NCBI GenBank assembly: GCA_937880795.1
Contig: CALGRQ010000276.1
Location: 1-21,279, forward strand
Length of the DNA stretch: 21,279 nt
Reading direction: 5' to 3'
Source of the DNA: an uncultured Dyadobacter sp.
Lineage (GTDB): Bacteria; Bacteroidota; Bacteroidia; Cytophagales; Spirosomataceae
The translations under genes were made by a program, and so were the position numbers. The notes below the pieces were generated by a model. That model was not told the DNA's origin and did no database searches. It saw nothing but the letters and a program-made list of their open reading frames with translations. Of this stretch, positions 1 through 6,511 are shown one piece after another (positions within the stretch are counted from its first letter, which is position 1; the number at the start of each line of letters is the position of its first letter).

Positions 1-499
1 CAGCCTCGGGCTGTATGCGCAAACCCGCCGCTTCTCCAAAGGAAAGAAAATAGAAAGTTGAGTCAGAATAATGATTAATTCGATGATTTAATGTAGACGA
101 AAGCGTATCCGCTTCAATCACATGAGCAGATTCCCCATAGAAAAAAATAGCATCTCCAGTATCAAATCGTCCATCTTCCGATCCCTTCACCCAAATCGCA
201 TTTTCTCTAAGTCTGGCGACAGGCGTTTCGGCATTCTTTTGGGGAAGCATTTTACCTCCATCCCCAAAAATCCGAATTTTATCAGGATGGACATTTTCTA
301 TACTAACCCCCATTTTTCGCAAAAAATCGGAATCAATTTTATGAACACCCGTGCGGATTACAGCGAGTTTATACAGTTGACCAGTTGCCAATACGGAGGT
401 TTGTTGCGCAAAGCAATTACCTAGCAAAAGCACCAATCCGAAAAGGAAAAAACTTTTTAAGAAAACTAAGGGAACATCAACACGCTTCAACCAAGGCAT
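1..499 (-). CDS. porU: Type IX secretion system sortase PorU, N-terminal part (runs off the left edge)
   Basis: About 166 residues are visible. From the ATG at 499 the protein starts MPWLKRVDVP and has a hydrophobic signal-peptide core (FLFGLVLLLGNCFA) that probably ends just before QQ. The mature start reads LYKLAVIRTGVHKIDSDFL, then KIRIFGDGGKMLPQ, LRENAIWVKG, DGRFDTGDAIFFYGE and YSDSTFYFLSF. This series (K-hydroxyl-type 'GVHKID', 'IRIFGDGG', 'DGRFD.GD.I.FYG') is the conserved N-terminal region of PorU-type C25 gingipain-like sortases, which cleave the C-terminal sorting domain of type IX cargo at the outer membrane and attach cargo to the surface. The catalytic His/Cys domain lies outside the window. 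The start overlaps the 3' end of the SprT-like gene by 23 bp in another frame, which implies cotranscription and translational coupling. No closer in-frame ATG precedes the signal peptide. The family call is from recognised motifs, not a search. Confidence 0.82.
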   Translation of the reverse strand, partial: MPWLKRVDVPLVFLKSFFLFGLVLLLGNCFAQQTSVLATGQLYKLAVIRTGVHKIDSDFLRKMGVSIENVHPDKIRIFGDGGKMLPQKNAETPVARLRENAIWVKGSEDGRFDTGDAIFFYGESAHVIEADTLSSTLNHRINHYSDSTFYFLSFGEAAGLRIQPEA

Positions 500-1094
500 G
501 AGCAGGAATTGTATACTTACGTTGTGAGACTTTATCCACACATAACACACGGGTGCGGCGTACCGCGCCTTTTACAAACAATCTGTTTTGGAAAACAAAA
601 TCAGAACCTTCATGTAAATGGATAAGGGGCGTTTTATTCATCGACAAAGCCGGATCATCGTATTTTTTAAGCGCGGCGTATAAGGAGTGATCTGCCCCGG
701 TAGACGCTTTGGGATTTGCGGCATATACTCTCAGCGGAGCCAATACATCAACCGGAAATATAGACTCTACCATCACAGGCGCCAGAAGCGCACTAAATTC
801 TCGTTTCCATTCAATACCATGAGGTGCAACCTTCTTTTTAAATAAACCCTTGTATTTTTGATAGACAACGTAGTGAGCCACTTCGTGAAGATACGTAATC
901 AGGAAATTGTAGGGGTTCAGGTTTATGTTAACGGTAATGCGCGGTGTATATCCAGGTTTTATGGTAAAATCACCGAGCCGAGTTCGGCGGGGCCTGGCTA
1001 ATAAAAAATCAAAGTGATTATTTTGAAATAAACGTTCACAATAAGCTACCGCTTCCTGGGGAACATAGGGATCAAAAGCTACCTTTTTTTTCAT
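477..1094 (-). CDS. SprT-like domain protein, putative zinc metalloprotease
   Basis: A 205-residue protein (counted from the ATG at 1094). The zinc site HEVAH is at residues 70-74, inside NFLITYLHEVAHYVVYQ, with a further conserved His in PHGIEWK (H92), as in SprT-like domains. The C-terminal part (FVFQNRLFVKGAVRRTR, then YTIPAHALV) resembles the zinc-ribbon tail of SprT proteins but lacks its paired cysteines. The frame is open back to 1139, but those 15 extra codons are the translation of a terminator hairpin (1110-1137), so the ATG at 1094 (MKKKVAFDPY) is preferred. There is no signal peptide, so it should be cytoplasmic. The substrate is unknown; eukaryotic relatives cut DNA-protein crosslinks, but that role is not shown for this bacterial group. 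The 3' end overlaps porU. Confidence 0.78.
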   Translation of the reverse strand: MKKKVAFDPYVPQEAVAYCERLFQNNHFDFLLARPRRTRLGDFTIKPGYTPRITVNINLNPYNFLITYLHEVAHYVVYQKYKGLFKKKVAPHGIEWKREFSALLAPVMVESIFPVDVLAPLRVYAANPKASTGADHSLYAALKKYDDPALSMNKTPLIHLHEGSDFVFQNRLFVKGAVRRTRVLCVDKVSQRKYTIPAHALVEAC

Positions 1095-1109
1095 CCTTAA
1101 ATAAAAACA

Positions 1110-1137
1110 GAAAAGCCCTATTTTCATAGGGCTTTTC
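1110..1137 (-). terminator. Intrinsic terminator of the small lipoprotein gene
   Basis: Perfect 11-bp stem GAAAAGCCCTA (1110-1120) / TAGGGCTTTTC (1127-1137) with a 6-nt loop. On the minus strand it is followed by a T-rich run (TTTTCTGTTTTTATTT). It lies 25 bp beyond the stop of the lipoprotein gene and just before the SprT-like start at 1094, so SprT-porU is expressed either by readthrough or from a promoter I could not place. Confidence 0.8.
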
Positions 1138-1162
1138 AAAACTTTTACAAGTCAGGTGTGAA

Positions 1163-1345
1163 TTACTTCACAGCAGCAGTATCAACTGTAGCAGTGTCAG
1201 CAACAACTGTATCAACAGCTACTGTATCAACTGGAGTTTCAACTACAACAGCAGTAGAATCAGCAGATTCTTCAGCAGGCTTGCTTGTGCAAGAAGCGAA
1301 AGCTACCATCCCGGCAACGAACGCAAGAGCAAATACTTTTTTCAT
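1163..1345 (-). CDS. Small low-complexity lipoprotein
   Basis: A 60-residue protein. It starts MKKVFALAFVAGMVAFASC, a short lipoprotein signal with the probable lipid-bearing Cys at 19 (AFASC; position -3 is Phe rather than the usual Leu). The mature 41 residues are almost only Ala, Val, Thr, Asp, Glu and Ser, with a degenerate VDT-type repeat (PVDTVAVDTVVADTATVDTA). No fold or enzymatic motif is visible. It has its own promoter (1373-1405) and terminator (1110-1137), so it is a single-gene transcript and probably real despite its size. Acidic, Thr/Val-rich spacers are common in small Bacteroidota envelope lipoproteins; the function is unknown. A plus-strand frame across the same bases is a mirror of this repeat. 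Confidence 0.75.
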   Translation of the reverse strand: MKKVFALAFVAGMVAFASCTSKPAEESADSTAVVVETPVDTVAVDTVVADTATVDTAAVK

Positions 1346-1372
1346 TTCTTATGGTGTAATTAAGGTTCTCTG

Positions 1373-1405
1373 CAAAGGTAATATGATTGATATCAATTAT
1401 CCCAA
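1373..1405 (-). promoter_or_regulatory. Bacteroidota-type promoter of the small lipoprotein gene
   Basis: Read on the minus strand, TTG (1405-1403) is followed after 22 nt by TACCTTTG (1380-1373). This matches the Bacteroidota primary sigma consensus TTG-N17-23-TAnnTTTG exactly in the -7 box. The ATG is 27 nt downstream of the box. Confidence 0.65.
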
Positions 1406-1497
1406 CATTTTGGATTGTATTTTTCCAAGAACTTAAAATTTCCTTAGAAATTACCTAATTCCCTTTAATTAATACAATATAATCCTCTATTTTTATC

Positions 1498-2271
1498 CTA
1501 AACGGCTTGTAAACCGTTGTTAAAAGCTTTTACGCTGGCTGCAACTTCGGGTAGTAACGATGGATTTTTTTCTATTCCATTTCCCACCACAATAACATCC
1601 GCACCGGCTTCCAAAGCCGTATATGCTTTTTCGTAGCTATCTATTCCTCCGCCTACAATAAGAGGAGTATCCACAGCCTGCCTAACCGCAGTTATTACCG
1701 CAGCCGGCACAGGGAACTCTGCGCCACTTCCTGCATCCAGAAACATGTTTTTCAATCCCAGCATTTCACCAGCCAGGGCTGTACATGCAGCAATACCTGG
1801 TTTATTTCTCGGCATCGGTGTTGTATTGCTGATATACGATACGGTTGTTAATCTGCCGCTTTCCACGAGCATATAGCCTGTCGGGAGCACTTCAATACCG
1901 CTTTGTTTTAACAATGGGGCAGCTATAACCTGTTGACCGATTAACAAATCAGGATTACGTCCGGAAATCAGGGATAAAAACAGAATGGCATCTGCCGAGG
2001 CATCAATATGAAGATTACTTCCCGGAAACAGAATTGCAGGAATACTAGTATGATCGTGTATAGCCGTAATTAATTCTTTAATCGCATAATGGGTGATAAG
2101 ACTTCCCCCTACGAAAAAAAAGTCTACGCCATGCGCAGCTGCATATGATAAAAATTCAGGAAAATTTTCAAGATTTACTTTATCAGGATCTAAAAGGACG
2201 GCAAATGACTTCTTCCCTTCTCGTTTTCGAGATGATAAAAGATCTGCAATTTTATGATTCGCTGTTTTCAT
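1498..2271 (-). CDS. Geranylgeranylglyceryl-phosphate synthase family protein (GGGPS/PcrB-like)
   Basis: A 257-residue TIM-barrel protein from the ATG at 2271; upstream in-frame starts exist at 2286 and 2292. Visible family motifs are FAVLLDPDKV (residues 23-32), FFFVGGSL (51-58), PTGYMLVES (130-138), MFLDAGSGA (176-184), LIVGGGIDSYEKA (204-216) and VIVVGNGIEK (226-235), the last two making the phosphate-binding end of the barrel. The family joins sn-glycerol-1-phosphate to a polyprenyl diphosphate through an ether bond. Bacteroidota homologues of the GGGPS group have been described, but what lipid this strain makes cannot be read from sequence. All candidate starts overlap the preceding gene's stop (2252), which indicates cotranscription with it. 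Confidence 0.88.
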   Translation of the reverse strand: MKTANHKIADLLSSRKREGKKSFAVLLDPDKVNLENFPEFLSYAAAHGVDFFFVGGSLITHYAIKELITAIHDHTSIPAILFPGSNLHIDASADAILFLSLISGRNPDLLIGQQVIAAPLLKQSGIEVLPTGYMLVESGRLTTVSYISNTTPMPRNKPGIAACTALAGEMLGLKNMFLDAGSGAEFPVPAAVITAVRQAVDTPLIVGGGIDSYEKAYTALEAGADVIVVGNGIEKNPSLLPEVAASVKAFNNGLQAV

Positions 2272-2677
2272 TCGAGTTTCCGTCATCTGCAATATAATTC
2301 TTTAGCTTCTGTCGCGCCCATCCTATTGCCAATGTCCAGGCTAAACTTTGAACAGCACTGATTACCGTATTAGCAGTTTGGGCTTTCACGACTACCTCTT
2401 TCTCAGCCGGCTCGCGATCCACCAGTTTTACCACTTCTTTATCTTCCTCGGTGTCAGGCAGCAATGCATTTAGTACTAAATAAGTTGCAGTAACCACACC
2501 ACCGATTACCAAAGCATGTTTTCCATATTCTTTGGCATCTGTTTTCAATTCATCCCACTGGCCTTCCAGTTTATCCTTATAAACCGCTGCGTCATGCATC
2601 AGCGTCTGCATTTCCTCCTCAGTATCAGAAGAAAATGGCCTGGATAACTTTACTGATGAATTTGACAAACCACTCAT
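2252..2677 (-). CDS. Unknown membrane-associated protein next to GGGP synthase
   Basis: A 141-residue protein of no family I recognise. The N-terminal ~55 residues are polar and probably helical (TEEEMQTLMHDAAVYKDKLE). A hydrophobic segment follows (HALVIGGVVTATYLVLNALL, about 54-73), then a charged stretch (EEDKEVVKLVDREPAEKEVV), a second weakly hydrophobic segment (VISAVQSLAWTLAIGWA, about 105-121) and an acidic tail rich in Asn, Ser and Glu. No signal peptide is evident. The layout resembles small stress-type envelope proteins of the YtxH/DUF883 kind, but this is only a comparison of shape. It overlaps the GGGP synthase start and follows two holin-like membrane proteins. Confidence 0.72.
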   Translation of the reverse strand: MSGLSNSSVKLSRPFSSDTEEEMQTLMHDAAVYKDKLEGQWDELKTDAKEYGKHALVIGGVVTATYLVLNALLPDTEEDKEVVKLVDREPAEKEVVVKAQTANTVISAVQSLAWTLAIGWARQKLKNYIADDGNSNENSES

Positions 2678-2720
2678 TTTATTCCTGTTTTGGTACGCCT
2701 GGAATTATTTTTATGGAACC

Positions 2721-2728
2721 CAAAAATA
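2721..2728 (-). promoter_or_regulatory. Candidate -7 promoter box upstream of the unknown membrane protein gene
   Basis: On the minus strand TATTTTTG fits TAnnTTTG exactly and lies 43 nt before the ATG at 2677. No clear TTG is found at -33; that zone is instead occupied by a 16-bp palindrome (2751-2766). This would give the unknown gene and GGGP synthase a transcript independent of the his genes. Confidence 0.4.
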
Positions 2729-2750
2729 ACAATTATAGCGTAATTTATAC

Positions 2751-2766
2751 TGAAATGATCATTTCA
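2751..2766. repeat. 16-bp perfect palindrome TGAAATGATCATTTCA
   Basis: Each half (TGAAATGA / TCATTTCA) is the exact reverse complement of the other. It lies 7 bp past the stop of the Holin-X-like gene and 22 bp upstream of a candidate -7 box, where the -33 region would be. It lacks a loop and a T-run, which argues for a protein-binding site rather than a terminator. The regulator is unknown. Confidence 0.5.
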
Positions 2767-2773
2767 AATGAAT

Positions 2774-3112
2774 TTATTCCTCTTTTACGCTGACAAATCG
2801 GACGATAAATCCGTGTATCATATCGACTAACTTTTTTCTAAAAACAATCCAGATAATCAAATTGATAACAAAAAAGCCTAACAATATCACGTATCCGAGG
2901 TAATCACTATTTAGCCATTTATTTAAAAATGTACCTAGAAGTATAATAAGCAAAATTAGGATGGTGAGACCAATACAAACTAAGGCAGCTGCATACACAG
3001 CCATCACTACCGCTCTTTCTACTTTGTCCCGAACCTCAATTTTTACCAGGTCGATCCGGGTTTCTAAATATTTAAAAAGCGTGTTTCTAATTTCCTCGAG
3101 TTGGCTTATCAT
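2774..3112 (-). CDS. Phage holin family (Holin-X-like) small membrane protein
   Basis: A 112-residue protein. An amphipathic charged N-terminus (ISQLEEIRNTLFKYLETRID, then VEVRDK-type KIEVRDKVERA) precedes two transmembrane segments, about residues 34-62 (VVMAVYAAALVCIGLTILIL and on) and 71-91 (LGYVILLGFFVINLIIWIVF). The order of a charged helix, a TM hairpin and a short charged tail is that of the PF07332-type 'Actinobacterial Holin-X' family. These proteins are widespread on chromosomes outside prophages. The name reflects similarity only; no lysis genes are nearby, so phage lysis is unlikely. It follows the PF04020-like gene by 61 bp on the same strand. Confidence 0.75.
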   Translation of the reverse strand: MISQLEEIRNTLFKYLETRIDLVKIEVRDKVERAVVMAVYAAALVCIGLTILILLIILLGTFLNKWLNSDYLGYVILLGFFVINLIIWIVFRKKLVDMIHGFIVRFVSVKEE

Positions 3113-3173
3113 AGTATGTAGTTTTCAAATCATATATATTCATTCAATCTCAAACTGAGCATCAACTCCTATA

Positions 3174-3509
3174 CTAATCCAAAAACATACCAAGAATACC
3201 TGAAATGATGGAAACAACAAACCCAAACAATAACGCCGGGATAAATCCGTCCACCGAAAACCCTTGCACCAGGTACTCCGCAAAAAATATAATTAACACA
3301 TTAATAACCAAATAAAATAACCCCAATGTGATGATGGTAATCGGGAGTGCCAATATCTGGAGTACAGGTTTCAAAAACGTGTTCAAAATCCCGAGCACGA
3401 TAGCCAGGATAATGGCCGTTTTGGTATCCACAACCTGAACACCGGGAATCACATTTGCCGCTACAAGTATAGCTAACGTACTAACCAACAGACTTATCAA
3501 TAATTTCAT
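3174..3509 (-). CDS. PF04020-type (YvlD-like) four-TM membrane protein
   Basis: A 111-residue protein from the ATG at 3509. The open frame extends to 3551, but those codons overlap hisIE and are unlikely to be used. It has four hydrophobic segments, with family hallmarks VIPGVQV, ILGILNTFLKPVLQILALPI, TLGLFYLVINVLIIFFAEYL and VSIISGILGMF. This is the 'phage holin family 4 / YvlD' group, common in bacterial chromosomes and connected in Bacillus with envelope stress. It starts 13 bp after the hisIE stop, so it is probably read through from the his transcript. No role in histidine synthesis is implied. Confidence 0.82.
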   Translation of the reverse strand: MKLLISLLVSTLAILVAANVIPGVQVVDTKTAIILAIVLGILNTFLKPVLQILALPITIITLGLFYLVINVLIIFFAEYLVQGFSVDGFIPALLFGFVVSIISGILGMFLD

Positions 3510-3522
3510 AAGCAGTAGAAAT

Positions 3523-4167
3523 TTAAGAGTGACGGCTACGAAGTACGCCAATTACATCATCTAAGTCAATGTTTTTGTGTTCCAAAAGTATCAGCAGGTG
3601 AAATAATAAATCCGAAACTTCATTTTTGAATAAATCATCATCATTGTCTTTGGCTTCAATCACCACTTCCACGGCTTCCTCTCCTACTTTCTGAGCAATT
3701 TTATTCACGCCCAATGCGAATAGACTGCTGGTATAAGACTTCTCCGTTGGATTTAATTTGCGATCTCTGATCACTTCTTTTTGCAAATAATTCAGAAACT
3801 CAGCATCCCCGATTTTACTGCTTTGTGCATTTTCCTCCCCAAAACAAGTATCACTACCTGTATGGCAGGTCGGTCCGGCAGGGCTAGCCTTGATAAGAAT
3901 GGTATCTGCGTCACAATCCACCAATACTTCCTGTACAAACAAAAAATTATTGGATGTCTCTCCTTTGGTCCACAAACGGTTTTTGCTGCGGCTAAAAAAG
4001 GTAACGGTTCCCTCTGCTTGTGTTTTTGCGAACGCTTCGGCGTTCATATAGCCAAGCATCAATACTTTATCAGTAGCCCCATCTTGGATGATTGCAGGCA
4101 AAAGGCCATCTTGTGATTTAGAAAAATCTGGCGTTACAATTGTATCATTACTCATTGAAGTACTCAT
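3523..4167 (-). CDS. hisIE: Bifunctional phosphoribosyl-AMP cyclohydrolase / phosphoribosyl-ATP pyrophosphatase
   Basis: A 214-residue fusion catalysing steps 2 and 3 of histidine synthesis: PR-ATP to PR-AMP, then opening of the adenine ring. The HisI half holds VLMLGYMN (35-42), TFFSRSKNRLWTKGETS (56-72), the metal-binding DCDAD (84-88) and GPTCHTG (98-104), with a further Cys at 108. The HisE half holds SYTSSLF (144-150), the MazG-like acidic helix KVGEEAVEVVIEA (160-172) and NEVSDLLFHLLILL (182-195). All key residues are present and the length is normal for the fusion. The start is ATG 4167; ATG 4155 is also possible. It follows hisF by 42 bp on the same strand. Confidence 0.95.
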   Translation of the reverse strand: MSTSMSNDTIVTPDFSKSQDGLLPAIIQDGATDKVLMLGYMNAEAFAKTQAEGTVTFFSRSKNRLWTKGETSNNFLFVQEVLVDCDADTILIKASPAGPTCHTGSDTCFGEENAQSSKIGDAEFLNYLQKEVIRDRKLNPTEKSYTSSLFALGVNKIAQKVGEEAVEVVIEAKDNDDDLFKNEVSDLLFHLLILLEHKNIDLDDVIGVLRSRHS

Positions 4168-4209
4168 TTATGACCTTTTCAGTGTTACCGATTCTGTTAT
4201 ATAATAAAT

Positions 4210-4983
4210 CTATCTTGTTAAACGCACGGGAATATCCTTGTCGGCGAGATATTGCTTAAGTTCCGGAATATCGATTTCCCGAAAGTGGAAAATACTTGCG
4301 GCAAGACCGGCATCCGCTTTCCCCGCTGTAAATACATCAAAAAAATGTTCCATGTTTCCTGCTCCTCCCGAAGCAATAACGGGAATGTTGGCATTCCCCG
4401 ATATGATAGACGTCAGTTCGAGTGAAAATCCGTTTTTAGTACCATCGGCATCCATAGACGTCAGTAGTAGCTCGCCGGCTCCACGCTCCTCCACCTCCTT
4501 AGCCCAGGGAATCGTTTGCAAGTCCGTTGCTTTCCTACCGCCGTGGGTATGCACCATGTGCTGCATTCCGTTGGGCGTTTCGATATAGCGCGTATCGATT
4601 GCAACCACAATACACTGGCTTCCAAACTCCAACGAAAGTTCGTTGATCAAGTCTGGATTTCTAACTGCCGAGGAGTTAATTGAAACCTTATCCGCTCCCG
4701 CATGTAACAGCGCGGAAACATCGGCAACAGACGAAATACCACCACCCACCGTAAACGGTATATTAATGGTTTGAGCCACACGACGAACCAAGTCAATGAA
4801 AGTGGACCTGCCTTCTACCGTTGCGGTTATATCCAGATAAACCAGCTCATCCGCTCCCTGGGCTGCATACATGGCACCCAGTTCAACAGCGTCACCGGCG
4901 TCTCGCAGATTAACAAAGTTTACTCCTTTTACCGTTCTACCCTCTTTTACATCCAAACAGGGAATAATACGTTTTGTCAGCAT
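4210..4983 (-). CDS. hisF: Imidazole glycerol phosphate synthase, cyclase subunit HisF
   Basis: A 257-residue (beta/alpha)8 barrel of normal length. The catalytic aspartates are both present: D11 in IIPCLDVKEGR and D130 in CIVVAIDTR. The phosphate-binding ends FTVGGGISS (77-85) and VIASGGAGN are intact. With HisH it converts PRFAR plus ammonia into imidazole glycerol phosphate and AICAR. It lies between hisA (64 bp upstream) and hisIE (42 bp downstream). A small GGGTA/TACCC hairpin (5012-5025) lies in the hisA-hisF gap; it is too weak to call a terminator. Confidence 0.97.
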   Translation of the reverse strand: MLTKRIIPCLDVKEGRTVKGVNFVNLRDAGDAVELGAMYAAQGADELVYLDITATVEGRSTFIDLVRRVAQTINIPFTVGGGISSVADVSALLHAGADKVSINSSAVRNPDLINELSLEFGSQCIVVAIDTRYIETPNGMQHMVHTHGGRKATDLQTIPWAKEVEERGAGELLLTSMDADGTKNGFSLELTSIISGNANIPVIASGGAGNMEHFFDVFTAGKADAGLAASIFHFREIDIPELKQYLADKDIPVRLTR

Positions 4984-5047
4984 TTCAGTTCAAATTAACG
5001 ATAACCTCAGAGGGTATAATTACCCATTTATAGAAAGCGCAAATATT

Positions 5048-5770
5048 TTAGGCTATGAATCTCTGCAAGTCCGTCAGACTAATTCTGTTTTCGTAGATCG
5101 CCTTTCCTATGATAACCCCGTAAACATTCATTTCAGCCAGTTTTTCAACATCTTCAATGCCACTTACACCACCACTCGCAATGATTTTAAGCTCGGGACA
5201 TTTGTCTTGCAAATTTTTATAGAGATCAAATGAAGGGCCTTGCAACAAACCATCCTTAGCAACATCCGTACTAATTGCGTACTGAATACCGAGTTCTACA
5301 TATTTCTCTACGAAATCGTAAACCCATAATTCTGTACCTTCTTCCCAGCCGCTTACGGCAACTTTTTCATTCTTTGCATCGGCACCTAATATCATTTTTT
5401 CACCGCCGTATACAGAAAGCCAGTGTTTAAACAGATCAGGCTGTTTTACGGCCACACTACCACCGGTAACTTGTTTGGCACCACTCTCAAAAACGATACG
5501 AATATCCTCTTCGGACTGCACACCCCCACCAAAATCGATATGAAGTGTTGTTTTGGCTGCTATTTTTTCGAGAATCTTCCAGTTCACCACTTTCTTCGCT
5601 TTGGCTCCATCAAGATCAACCAAATGCAGCCGTTTCAGCCCAGCGTCTTGAAATTCAAGCGCTACTTCCAGCGGATTTTCGTTATATATTGTCTTTTTAC
5701 CATAATCTCCCTGGGTCAGCCTCACGCATTTCCCTTCGATCATGTCAATTGCAGGAATAATTTCTATCAT
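5048..5770 (-). CDS. hisA: ProFAR isomerase HisA
   Basis: A 240-residue barrel enzyme that isomerises ProFAR to PRFAR, the substrate of HisF/HisH. The ATG at 5770 gives MIEIIPAIDMIEGKCVRL, the standard start; the frame extends only to a GTG five codons upstream (5785), which is less likely. Visible motifs are catalytic D9 (PAID), the second catalytic Asp in ILGADAKN (D131), HIDFGGGVQ, STDVAKDG and IIASGGVSG. The gap to hisH upstream is 54 bp. Confidence 0.96.
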   Translation of the reverse strand: MIEIIPAIDMIEGKCVRLTQGDYGKKTIYNENPLEVALEFQDAGLKRLHLVDLDGAKAKKVVNWKILEKIAAKTTLHIDFGGGVQSEEDIRIVFESGAKQVTGGSVAVKQPDLFKHWLSVYGGEKMILGADAKNEKVAVSGWEEGTELWVYDFVEKYVELGIQYAISTDVAKDGLLQGPSFDLYKNLQDKCPELKIIASGGVSGIEDVEKLAEMNVYGVIIGKAIYENRISLTDLQRFIA

Positions 5771-5824
5771 ATCTATGGGCTTCACGGAGCCGGATTTGGG
5801 TATTTTCTTTCTATTCTAACGAAC

Positions 5825-6412
5825 TTATAGTTTCAGGAAATTTTCAATGATTTGCTGACCAGCATTTCCACTTATTTCGCAATGGAATTGAGCAGCATAA
5901 AAATTATCCTTTTGCAGCATGGCACTAAAAGGTTGAATATAATCGCAGGTCGCTACGGTATATTCACAAACAGGAGCTGCATAGCTATGTACAAAGTATA
6001 CGTAAGCGTTGTCTGGAAGTTGGGTGGTAAGCGGGGTGCTGTAATTGAATATGTTGTTCCAGCCCATATGAGGCACCTTAAGACCAGGCGTAGCAGGAAA
6101 ACGTTTCACATCCACATCAAAAATACCCATACAGTCGGTATTGTTCTCTTCCGAGTAGCGACACATCAACTGCATCCCTATACATGTTCCGAAAACAGGC
6201 TGCTTTAAGGTTGGTATCACAAGATCTAAACCTGTTTTCTTCAAATAGGCCATGGCAGTACTCGCCTCACCTACACCCGGAAAAATGACCTTGTCCGCAG
6301 TACGTATCTCATGCTCATCATCGGTATACAAATACGTTGCACCAACCCGATCAAGTGCGTACATCACAGACTGGACATTACCAGCGTTGTATTTTATAAT
6401 TACAGTTTTCAT
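5825..6412 (-). CDS. hisH: Imidazole glycerol phosphate synthase, glutaminase subunit HisH
   Basis: A 195-residue class I glutamine amidotransferase that hydrolyses glutamine and passes ammonia to HisF. Visible are the N-terminal YNAGNVQSV, the oxyanion-loop region FPGVGEA (44-50), the nucleophile Cys77 in FGTCIGMQ, VPHMGWN (113-119), YFVHSYA (139-145) and the His177/Glu179 pair of the triad. The triad motif, normally FHPEKS, reads FHCEIS here: Pro to Cys and Lys to Ile, with His and Glu kept. It is the first structural gene behind the attenuator (terminator 74 bp upstream). Confidence 0.95.
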   Translation of the reverse strand: MKTVIIKYNAGNVQSVMYALDRVGATYLYTDDEHEIRTADKVIFPGVGEASTAMAYLKKTGLDLVIPTLKQPVFGTCIGMQLMCRYSEENNTDCMGIFDVDVKRFPATPGLKVPHMGWNNIFNYSTPLTTQLPDNAYVYFVHSYAAPVCEYTVATCDYIQPFSAMLQKDNFYAAQFHCEISGNAGQQIIENFLKL

Positions 6413-6486
6413 CTCTTTTCAATACGACGACAAAAAGGGCTGTCCACCACGTTTCTGTCAAGCATGGGTAGAATTTTAACAAAAAA

Positions 6487-6511
6487 AGCCCGATTCTTAA
6501 AAAATCGGGCT
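6487..6511 (-). terminator. Attenuator terminator upstream of hisH
   Basis: Perfect 9-bp stem AATCGGGCT (6503-6511) / AGCCCGATT (6487-6495) with a 7-nt loop. On the minus strand it is followed by seven T residues (6486-6480). No other gene on this strand lies upstream within reach except the histidine leader peptide, so its job is to stop transcription before hisH unless the antiterminator forms. Confidence 0.88.

Noticed and set aside
122..424. Plus-strand frame of 100 codons at the left edge
   Set aside because: It is the mirror of the porU signal-peptide and N-terminal region, which carries recognisable PorU motifs on the minus strand.
1158..1436. Plus-strand frame rich in Ser, Thr and Val
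   Set aside because: It is the antisense image of the low-complexity lipoprotein and runs through its promoter.
1437..1452. Hairpin AATTTC/GAAATT between GGGP synthase and the lipoprotein gene
   Set aside because: Only six weak base pairs without a T-run; it is likely chance in AT-rich DNA.
2774..3509. Possible prophage remnant because of two 'holin' family proteins
   Set aside because: Both families are common chromosomal membrane proteins; no endolysin, integrase, structural gene or attachment site is nearby.
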